A DNA stretch of 64,000 bases. Source: Homarus americanus (taxonomy: Eukaryota; Arthropoda; Malacostraca; Decapoda; Nephropidae). Positions 25,801-33,628 of this stretch are shown here, piece after piece. A program made the position numbers and the translations under genes. The stretch lies in NCBI RefSeq assembly GCF_018991925.1, contig NW_024748870.1, positions 2,323,582-2,387,581 on the forward strand, in the 5' to 3' direction. The first letter of the stretch is position 1, and the number at the start of each line of letters is the position of its first letter. The notes under the pieces are model-generated. The model was not told the origin of the DNA, did not search any database, and saw only the letters and a list, made by a program, of their open reading frames with translations.

Positions 25801-26770
25801 AATAGGAGCAGAGAGCAGTCATTCAGCACAACACCCCAACTTATGTTTTCCTGTTGATATTATTCTCTATTACCTTCTTCAGAATGTAAAGATGCTGGAA
25901 ATGTGATGGGCGGCAGTGTATTTATTTAAAATTGCTTCTCCCAGAGCTCTAAATAGATGCAAAAGCTACTGCAACCAGGGGCCCTCCCAGGGACTGAAGT
26001 GCTTGCAGGGACCCTCCCAAGGACGGGAGCGCTTGCAGGGGCCCTCCCAGGGGCTGTGGCACCCCTGGGGACTCTTCCAGTGACAGTGGCATCCCAGGAG
26101 TCCTCTGAGGGACATAGGCGCCTACAGGGGCCCTTCAAGGGGCGGTGGCGCTCCCAGGGGCTTTGCCAGAAGCGGTGGCGCCACCAGTGACACTCATATG
26201 GCCAGCGGTAGCCCAGGGGCCCTCCCAGGCACGTCAGCGCCTTTAGGGGTCCTGGAAGGGGCGTTGGCGTCCCCTGGAGACTTGCCAGAGACGGAGGGGC
26301 CCTCAGAGGCCTTACAAGGGGCGCTGGCGCCTCCAGGGGCTCTCCCTGGGACAGCAGTGCTCCCAGGGGGCCTTCTAGGGACGGCAGCGCCCTCAGGGAC
26401 CCTCCCAGGAACCTTGCCAGGGACTGTACCCAGGAACGGGAATGCTTCCAGGGGCTGTGCCAGGGGTGGTAGCATATCCTAAAGGCTCTACTAGTGATAT
26501 TGGCACTCTCAAGGGCCCTCCCAAAACGGCCCTTCTGGCGCTGCCGTCCCTGGGAGGGCCCCCGGGGCGCTGCTGTCACTGGGAGAGTCAATGGGGGCAC
26601 CGCCATCTCTGGGAGGACCCCTGGGAGCGTCCTGGCCAGCGCTACTGTCCTTGGCAGGGCCCCTGCAGGCACTGCTGTTCCTGGGAGAGTGCTAATGTCT
26701 CTGGAAGAGCCTCTAGGGGTGCCACCGCCCATGGCACAGGCCCTGGGAGAGCTCCCGTCCCTGGGAGGAT
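18160..26770. repeat. Higher-order duplication of about 3.7 kb, about 2.3 copies
   Basis: Sequence from about 18160 to 21910 recurs at about 21917-25640 (offset 3757, then 3718 after a 39-bp deletion near 24340). It recurs partially at about 25716-26770. The segment 1-2440 is an older relative of about 19560-21990 (offset 19513-19558). Confidence 0.82.
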
Positions 26771-27379
26771 CGCTGCTTCTCGCTTCGAGGGGCTCATGGC
26801 TGCAGTTTTATGTTATTAGAGGCCTGGGAGAGTAGCGTTGCTTCCAGGTCATTCTAGTGCTGTAATGGTCAATAGAAAACAGGTGTTGTGCTGAATGACT
26901 GCTCTCTGCTCCTATTGGCTGTAATTTGGTGGGTTAACTGTGATTGGTGGACTATTTTTTAACCCACCAAATTACAGCCAATAGGAGCAGAGAGCAGTCA
27001 GTCAGCACAACACCCCAACTTATGTTTTCCTGTTGATATTATTCTCCATTACCTTCTTCAGAAAACAAAGATACTGGAAATGTGATGGGCGGCGGTGTAT
27101 TTATTTAAAATTGCTTCTCCCAGAGCTCTAAATAGTGCAAAAGCTACTGCAACCAGGGGCCCTCCCAGGGACTGGAGTGCTTGCAGGAACCCTCCCAAGG
27201 ACGGGAGCGCTTGCAGGGGCCCTCCCAAAGGCTGTGGCACCACTGGGGACTCTTGCAGTGACAGTGGCGTCCCAGGAGTACTCTGAGGGACATCGGCGCC
27301 TCCAGGGGCCTTTCAAGGGGCGGTGGCGTCCCCAGGGGCTTTACCAGAAGCGGTGGCGCCACCAGGGACACTCACAGGC

Positions 27380-28372
27380 TGGGGCGGTGGCCCAGGGCCT
27401 CCCAGGCACACTGGGCTTTAGTTCTGGAAGGGCGTTGCATCCCCTGGGGCCTGCTAGAGAAGGTGGGGGCCCTGAGGGACACTCACAGGGCCTTCGGTGG
27501 CTCAGGGGCCCTCCTAGGCACGTGAGCACCCCCAGAGGCCTCTGCCAGGGGACCTCCCATGGGCGGTGGTACTCCCAACGGCCTTCCCAGGGGCTTTAGC
27601 GCCCCAGAGACCCTTTCAGGTGCTGCAACGCCGGCAAAGGCTCTGCCAGGGATGGTGGCGCCCGCATGGGACCTCCCAGGGGCAGTGGTACTCCTGGGGT
27701 CCTCCCAGATTCGGCGGTGACCACTGGGGCCCTCGCTGAGCAGCAGCAACCCCAGGGGACCTGACAGGGGCTGTGGTGCTCCCAGGTGCTCTTTTTAGGG
27801 GCATCAGGATCCCTATTGGCCTTTCCAGGGGCGGTGGCACCCTCAAGGGCCCTCCTAAGGGCCGCAGAGCCCCTTGAAGGCCTCCCAGTGTTGGAAGCAA
27901 CCCCAGGGGCTCTACTTTTTGGGCAGTGGCGCCCTCACGATGCCCTCCAATGGGCATATGAGACCCCAGGGCCTCTGCCAGGGGCAGCGGCGCTTTGAGA
28001 CCTCCCAGGGGCAGTAGCACCTCCAGGTGACATCCAGTGGCGCCCCCAGGTGCACTGTCAGGGGCCATGGAGCCCCCAGGGGCTCTCCTTATGGGCAGCA
28101 GCGCTCCCAAGGGCCTTCCCAGAGAAGGTGGCCCCTACAGGGGCCCTCCCAGGGGCAGTGGCACCCCGAGGACCTCTCAGGGGTAGTGGCACCCCAAGGG
28201 GTCCTTCAGGGGTGCCGGCAACCCTTAGGAGCAGCGACACTCCCAGGGCCCTCCTTAGGGGGAGCAGCACCCTCAGTGGCCCTGCCACAAGCAGTGGCGC
28301 TCCCAGAAGCGGCGGTGCCCTCAGGGGCCCTGCCATGGCCGGTGGTGCCCCTAGTGGCCCTTAGGTTTTAAG
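27380..28372 (+). repeat. Decayed edge of the satellite array
   Basis: After the last palindrome (loop 26938) the 30-bp repeats become increasingly divergent ('cctcctaagggccgcagagc', 'ccctgccacaagcagtggcg') while keeping a 'cccaggggc...gcagtggc' rhythm. The block neither flips orientation nor closes with another palindrome. It stops at 'gtggcccttaggttttaag' and AT-rich unique sequence follows. Confidence 0.8.
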
Positions 28373-28840
28373 TCTGGGTGTCTATAAGAAGGCAAAGGAC
28401 AACACTGTAATGATTTAACACTTTATTATCTTGGATAATGCAGAAAAGTAAAACACAATCATCTGGGCCGGTATACACAACACTTTTAAGGGCCTTAATA
28501 GGTCTGTTAAGTTAAAGGACCCCTGGAGCACTTTTAAGTCCTGCAATAGTCGTCTTTTAGTTGATACCAACCTGAACCAACAACAATATCAGTGGCGGCA
28601 GCTCATTTATTGGGAAAGGAGATATATATTTAATGAATACCCCCCTGTATAGTGTGTATATATTAAATATAGTGTGAATATATTGTGTATTCCCTCTTTA
28701 TAGCAGAGATCTTCTTTCTTGACTTGGACAATACTGAGAACCAGCGTGTCTCACACTCTGCCACTGACCTCACCACACCAGGAAATGTACCATTGACTCT
28801 CATGGTGATTTCCAGCCATGCTCTCTTTGGTTATTTTTTG
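28373..28840. other. AT-rich intergenic stretch
   Basis: Unique AT-rich sequence joins the satellite edge to the first MITE. It has a short 'tatagtgtgtatatattaaa' / 'tatagtgtgaatatattgtg' near-repeat at 28648-28690. No gene seen. Confidence 0.6.
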
Positions 28841-29142
28841 TTAACCACCCATCACCCTTTTTCACATGAAAAATATATTTTTTCACAAGTTTTTTGTTGT
28901 TTTAGAGAATTCTGACATTTATCTTTGGGGGCAAATCACTTTTTTTTTAGTTAGGTTAGGTTTGGAGGTTAGAACATGGCCTGTTAGGTCAGGTAACCTA
29001 ACCTAAAAATAACCTCCAAACCTAACCTAACTAAAAAAAAAGTGATTTGCCCCCAAAGATAAATGTCAGAATTCTCTAAAACAGCAAGAAAACTTGTGAA
29101 AATATATATATTTTTTATGTGAAAAAAGGTGATGGGTGGTTA
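28841..29142. mobile_element. 302-bp long-hairpin MITE with TTAGG motifs at its centre
   Basis: The two halves are near-perfect reverse complements, from 'ttaaccacccatcacc' at 28841 to 'ggtgatgggtggttaa' ending at 29142. Arms are about 130 bp around a central loop ('agaacatggcctgttaggtc' plus about 20 bp). The inner arm ends carry 'gttaggttaggttt' and its complement. No coding capacity; a fold-back MITE of undetermined superfamily. Confidence 0.85.
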
Positions 29143-29314
29143 ACGAAACGAGAGCAACGCTGTGTGTCACCATCACATCAAAATGTGACTCGGGAAAATT
29201 CGTGATTTTTACAAGTAATAAATCGTGAATACCGCGTTTATTTTTGGAATGTGCCTCTTAATTCAAGTATATTCGTTACTCAGTGAGATCTATTAAATGG
29301 TAAGAAAAAATAAT

Positions 29315-29490
29315 AAAAAGGTGATGGGTTGATAACGAAAAATAACCTTCTCTTTTGTCTTTATTATTCAGGAAAGTCTTCAAAAGGCCATTCAATAGTA
29401 ACTTTTTGTCTTCAATGGCATCCACCAATAATAAAGTCTGGTCTGCTGTCCAGCTGGGCTTCCCTTTTTTGGGTGGGTTTGAGACTTCCA
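29315..29490 (-). pseudogene. SANT/Myb-like DNA-binding domain fragment
   Basis: The minus strand encodes, within an open stretch, PKKGKPSWTADQTLLLVDAI followed by EDKKLLLNGLLKTFLNNKDK. The tryptophan and the 'LLLVDAIE' helix fit the SANT/Myb-like domains found in many arthropod transposon accessory proteins and their domesticated relatives. The fragment stops where 'ggttatttttcgttatcaac' begins, which resembles the end of the 302-bp hairpin MITE. No second exon or remaining domain follows. It is either a transposon remnant or one exon cut by a MITE. Confidence 0.45.
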
Positions 29491-29609
29491 TTTCCTCAAT
29501 AACACGTTTGTTTACAAACAGCACGGCAAGGAAAAGCCACCGATCACTATCCTTGGTTAATAAATCCTCCTTTACACTGCATAGATAAGATTTTTTTATT
29601 TTAATCAAA

Positions 29610-30060
29610 ATGAATATAAATGTAAAAATTGAAATTAATCTTCATAATTTTATTGAGGTTATTCAGCCATAAGACCATTTTATATGATGAACTCCTGCTA
29701 TCCTTAGCGCTGTTTAGCGGTACTTAACAAACAACTATTTGTGCGGTAAAAGTTTGCTAGTTAAGCTTTGTGTATAACTTTTAAATTTTACTGCTAGCTA
29801 ATAGTACTATTATGTCATTAGCATAAAAGTTGTGTGTAGATGGGCCATGTCCTAAAAATTTAAAAAGAATAAATCATCAATTGTTCATAGTAATCACTTA
29901 AAATTTCACTATGATGTATAGTCAGCAAAAAATTATTCTGCACCCCTGGGTGAGATGGCTCTCGCAATGAACACTGCGAGACTGACGCCATGTATTGGTA
30001 AGGTTGGTACCTCCGATTGTGTGATTCATTGTACAACTAGTGTGCTGTTATTCCTTATTA
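29610..30060. other. AT-rich intergenic stretch
   Basis: No gene seen. 'gcaaaaaattattctgcacc' near 29925 resembles the terminal motif of the small hairpins at 51092-51311 and may be an old MITE end. Confidence 0.5.
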
Positions 30061-30909
30061 CAGTGGGGTATGCTATAACGAACGGATCCTACTACGAATA
30101 TTCCTATAACGAACGATTTTACCTATAAAATTGAGAATGCCATAACGAACGCAACTCCTACAACGAACGCGGATGAATATGGGACTATTTCGCCTGGCGC
30201 ATGAATATTGTTGTACCGCGACCCACAACAAGAGCGTCAGGCACCATCTTTGTCTCATTGTGTAGCCAGTGCACCAGTGTTATTGTTGAAATTTCGTCTT
30301 TTAATGTGGAAATTCGCATTAGTTGTATAACTATTTTGTTGTACAAGTATACAATTGTAACAATGAATCGCCCAAAGCGAGTGAGAAAGCTAATAACCCT
30401 TGAAACTAAGGAAGAAATTATAAAGAAACGTGAGAATGGAAGAAGCATTGCGAAACTTAGTGATGAATATGGGATGGCTAAATCGACTATATGTACGATT
30501 TTGAAGAATAAAGGGGAGTTAAAAACAGTGCAAGTGGCTAAGGGAATCTTTAGACTTAGCAAAGCAAGGTGTAATGTGATTGAAGAGATGGAAAATTTAC
30601 TCTTAGTGTGGATAAAGGAGAAAGAAATGGCAGGTGGTAACATTAGTGAAGCTATAATTTGTGAGAAGGCAAAACAATTGTTTAAGGACCTTAAAGCCAA
30701 GACTCCCAGTGGAAGTGATAGTGCTGTGCCAGTGTTTAGGGGTACCTGCATGCTGAATAACACTAAGGTAAGATAAAGTACTGTATTTTTTACATTTTCC
30801 ACAGAATTTTTTCAGTGTTAAGTGGTTGTATTTGGGGGCCTGGAACGGATTAATCCTATAACGAATGCGGTTCTGGAACCAATTACGTTCGTTATAGCAT
30901 ACCCCACTG
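30061..30909 (+). mobile_element. Tigger/pogo-like deletion derivative (849 bp)
   Basis: Terminal inverted repeats are perfect over at least 20 bp (CAGTGGGGTATGCTATAACG) and are flanked by TA on both sides (30059-30060, 30910-30911). More 'ataacgaac' subterminal motifs follow on the left. The interior keeps the start of a transposase (30363-30776) but lacks the DDE catalytic domain, so it could only move with help from a full-length relative. Confidence 0.92.
30363..30776 (+). pseudogene. Truncated Tigger/jerky-like transposase, CENP-B-type DNA-binding half only
   Basis: The frame from ATG 30363 gives 137 residues beginning MNRPKRVRKLITLETKEEII. Residues about 8-45 form a psq/CENP-B N-terminal helix-turn-helix (SIAKLSDEYGMAKSTICTIL). 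A second CENP-B-like helical segment begins around EEMENLLLVWIKEKEMAGGN. The frame ends shortly after, just before the right inverted repeat, so the catalytic D residues are missing by internal deletion. The open frame extends upstream to 30201, but the ATG at 30363 fits the family start. DNA-binding-only products of this kind could compete with transposase; that is inference. Confidence 0.85.
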
Positions 30910-30911
30910 TA

Positions 30912-31500
30912 CCATGTGTAGTAACCACAGACAAATTACAGGAATACATGTAAAACCCATAGCACTTAAACCAGATAATGTCATAGCATTATATATACTA
31001 TACCGTAGTACTATGCTTAGTCACCCACATATGGTAGGAATGGCAGGCACTCTAGAAACTGAGGTGCTGTATAGGAATTTCACATACTATGAGATACAAC
31101 GAAATGGTGTAAATATCATGATTATAACCACTATCTGAGAAAGTGATGAGAAGTGGCATAATACAAGACCTCAACCAGAAAAACACAATACCAAACATTT
31201 GTAACGAAGGAAAGTTATACAATATTATGCATAGGTAACTGAGCATTGATTATTTTATATAGTTATATGATGTTAACTGTTCTAATTGCATCTTGTAACA
31301 CATTGTGCATGCAGACACATAGAAACACCTTGTGGTAAATACTATCTACAGAGTAACTGGCAACTCAGGAAGCCAAGACTACCAACATCCACTTTGACTC
31401 ATGAGTGTTTTCAGAATTCATGGTCATACTGCAGGAACCCATAAAGGTGCAGAATAATATTTTGCTGACTGTACAGTACAAACTAAATATTATAAACAGA
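30912..31500. other. AT-rich intergenic stretch
   Basis: No gene, RNA or clear repeat recognised. Confidence 0.5.
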
Positions 31501-31866
31501 CAGGGGCAGATCCAGGGGAGGGGAGGGGTGTCCCAGGGGGGTCTGAACTTCCCCCTTTTCAACAGAAAATTCCAATACTTTTTCTTTAATGCAGTATTGT
31601 ACTCAGGCATTTTTGTATAGTAAAAAATTATTGCTATTGACCTCAGAATATCTCCTTATATCATGTGCACATGTTTCAAAATGACCTAAAAATGCCCATG
31701 ATATTGGACAGATTAAAAAAAAAGAGTCTGGGTGGGAGGGGGCTTATGGCAACCCCCCCCTTCCATAAACTCCCCAGCTGGATGGGCGCAGTGTTCATCA
31801 TGTCCCCCCCCCCCTCACCCACAACTTCTTGGATCACCCCTTTTGATATTCCTGGATCTGCCCCTG
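31501..31866. mobile_element. hAT-type MITE (CAGGGGCAGATCCAGG termini)
   Basis: The termini are CAGGGGCAGATCCAGG on the left and its complement at 31851-31866. C/G homopolymers (ccccccccc) lie near the ends. Related partial copies in the window are at 41142-41440 and 52305-53160 and share the interior ('atgggcatttttaggt', 'gtgcacttgatatta', 'aaagtattggaatttt'). The hAT assignment rests on the CAGGGG terminus; an 8-bp target duplication is not clear. Confidence 0.75.
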
Positions 31867-32732
31867 ACAGCTAAAGAGAAAAACATACTGTGCAGTATAT
31901 TTTAAATAATTTGTGCCAATAATTATCATTACAAACCTACTCCATGAACAGGACTGAGTCTAGGTTATAATGAATATTATTACATTATATTACAGGCCCA
32001 AATTCACACCCTGGAAATACTATACAGAACCAATGTGGGTTTTGAGATAAATATCACTACAATACTTGAGGAAACACTAGCCCTTCAATATCCTGTAGCC
32101 AGTTTTACAGAAAATAAACAGGCCAGGAGAAGGATGATCAGGGATGTATGCTGCACTCAAAGTGTCTGGGTAGGAACAGCATCAAGATGGTTTAACAATT
32201 TGGGAGTATTATTGACCCTGGCAGAATAACAGGCTGAAAGACACACACACATATATGTATATTGCCGGACAGGGCTCTTTTAGCCCGTCCCTCAGCCTAT
32301 TCCTTGGAACATATTTACCAAAATACATACAGACTTCCTTAATTCTCCTAGAAAACTTATGAAAAATAACCAAATAATTTAATTACCATTGTCCTCTCCA
32401 TTCAATGAATTCTTTTTTTTATTGGATAAGCAATGACTACCTTAATAGGGTATGTTTAAAATGAAGTTGCCAATTGCTTATCAATGAATTTTTGAGTAAC
32501 TCTTAATGCACCTGCCATGCAATAGTTAAAGAAATTAATTTATTGTTAAGCTCATACACTCCATAAATCATAAAGAAAATATACAACTCAACATTTCCTT
32601 CTCCAAGAAAGTATTTTGCTATGCAGGCACAAACATGCACTAAAATTTTTTTAAAATACATTCCTGATTAGTGCAACAAATGCTAAAATTAAAATGTAAT
32701 GGACATACTGTACTGTATATTGCATCCTAAGT
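31867..32732. other. AT-rich intergenic stretch
   Basis: No gene recognised. It holds a short (AC)n/(AT) run near 32240-32262 and otherwise unremarkable AT-rich sequence. Confidence 0.5.
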
Positions 32733-33486
32733 TTAACCCTTAGACCCCGGGTGACGTTCCAGAACGAGCGCCTATTTCCACCAGTGATTAATGCCCAGCG
32801 CGGGTTACCAGGTTCCAGTGTGACTATTTGCCTCTCACACCATACCTCGGCCACAGGGAAGCTTCCTGAACATAATTATCTACTTTTGTTTGTTTCATTT
32901 CCATTGTTTGTCCATTTTATCATGTTGTATCAAAGTAATATTGCTAAAAGTAGTGTAGTTGTAGTGTAATGTAGTTTTACTGTAAAATAATGCTATGATT
33001 ATGTTATAAATGTATTTATTTGTGGAAATATTATTATTTTATGTATTACTTGCTCTACCAAACACAAAGACAGCCAGAGAGCTGGCGACCGACTGGTGAG
33101 TGTTGCCAAGCAGTTTTTATGAAAATTAATGCAAATAAAATATTCAAAATGAATTATTTGTAGCAAATAATTATTAAGATCGGTAAATATATGTATTATT
33201 GGCCACCTCGGACACAAAGGCGAGCTAAAAATAGCTGTTAAGTGCGTAAGGACCACGAGTGTTAGCCGTCAAACCAACACTGTCTCCTTATCTCCTACCC
33301 CCTCCTCCCTCCCTCCATGCAGCCTACGAAGTTTCTAGAGGGTCAATATATAGTTTTTCTTAATTATTTTTTATTGTTTTATCATTTAAAAAGGTTAAAA
33401 AAATTTTGGGAAAAGCTGATTTTTCTCCATTTACCAGTGGGTGTGGGGTACTGCCAACAGCACACTAACCCGGGGCTTAAGGGTTC
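32733..33486. mobile_element. Probable MITE with 'ttaaccctta..ccccgggt' inverted ends
   Basis: The left end 'ttaacccttagaccccgggt' matches the complement of the right end ('acccggggcttaagggttca' at about 33467-33486) at about 17 of 20 positions. No transposase. Its right end lies about 65 bp beyond the host gene's stop codon (minus strand), so it may supply 3'UTR or polyadenylation sequence; an AATAAA on the minus strand is visible near 33370. Confidence 0.55.
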
Positions 33487-33550
33487 AGTAAGTTCAAAGC
33501 CTTCTCATTGATGAGCAGGTCAAAACATATTCATTTCATCTTGAATAAAC

Positions 33551-33628
33551 TTACTCATCATTATCATGTTGAATGGGTGGAATGACATCCAGCTGGGCAA
33601 TTTTCTCCTTCACTTTCACTGAAACTTG
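33551..33628 (-). CDS. Terminal exon with stop codon of the zinc-finger/RS gene
   Basis: 'gttttttccag' precedes 25 codons (QVSVKVKEKIAQLDVIPPIQ then HDNDE) and a TAA stop at 33551-33553. The phase agrees with exon 11. The same bases 'GATGAGTAAGT' also look like a donor, so a further 3' exon cannot be excluded. The preceding intron is 7.2 kb and carries three Tigger-like elements. Confidence 0.75.
   Translation of the reverse strand, partial: QVSVKVKEKIAQLDVIPPIQHDNDE

Larger units (their letters stand above)
2043..26510. repeat. Unit midpoints where the 30-bp repeat reverses orientation
   Basis: A short non-minisatellite hinge, 'atcctaaaggctctactag' followed by 'tgatattggcgctctcaagg', lies near 2048, 3437, 6385, 9097, 11749, 13050, 15213, 16453, 17806, 19047, 21562, 22804, 25280 and 26475. 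On its left the minisatellite reads in one direction; on its right ('aaaacggcccttctggcgcc' onward) it reads in the other. Units of the shorter variant type lack this hinge. Confidence 0.85.
1..27140. repeat. Recurrent CCAAT palindrome separating the satellite units (22 sites)
   Basis: Twenty-two palindromes have loops starting near 58, 1214, 2578, 3963, 5060, 6880, 7711, 9592, 10374, 12149, 13573, 14386, 15738, 16974, 18331, 19570, 20727, 22088, 23327, 24445, 25759 and 26938. The left arm runs from 'gttgcagtagtttttgtgct' through 'ttaaataaatacaccgcc', 'cattctgaagaaggtaatgg' and 'ggtgttgtgctga' to 'attggctgtaatttggtggg'. The right arm is its reverse complement. Arms are about 200-220 bp and the loop is 'ctgtgattggtggactattt' plus three T. 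ATTGG/CCAAT occurs in both arms and the loop. Each arm carries AATAAA, directed on its own strand toward the palindrome centre. Confidence 0.92.
1..28372. repeat. Higher-order fold-back satellite array (30-bp minisatellite plus palindromes)
   Basis: The whole stretch is one repeat family. The basic unit is a GC-rich 30-bp repeat of the form 'gcgccctcaggggctttgcc' plus ten more bases, so it reads as ten codons in every frame. Blocks of it are bounded by long inverted repeats. After each palindrome the minisatellite reads 'ccctcccaggg'-like; about halfway to the next palindrome it switches to the reverse complement ('cctgggagggcc'-like). Each unit of 0.8 to 1.9 kb is therefore itself an imperfect fold-back. 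The left end lies outside the window; the right end fades out at about 28,370. GC content is far above the AT-rich remainder. Drosophila FB elements likewise carry roughly 31-bp subrepeats within long inverted repeats, so a fold-back transposon origin is possible. No transposase is seen. Confidence 0.93.

Noticed and set aside
255..27600. Dozens of open frames of 60-310 codons on both strands, rich in G, A, L, P and S, in the satellite
   Set aside because: They follow from a 30-bp period (a multiple of three) with few stops; several frames are open at once on both strands, many begin at GTG and not ATG, and the 'proteins' track the DNA repeat and not any family.
27786..28371. Overlapping open frames at the decayed array edge
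   Set aside because: Same 30-bp periodic cause; no domain, no start context, no splice sites.
1..28372. CRISPR array interpretation of the regular 30-bp repeats
   Set aside because: No unique spacers, eukaryotic context, repeats run in both orientations and no cas genes.
33546..33556. Treating GATGAGTAAGT at the last exon as a splice donor
   Set aside because: In the reading phase fixed by exon 11 the same bases give D-E-stop, and no good downstream exon was found; kept as a caveat only.
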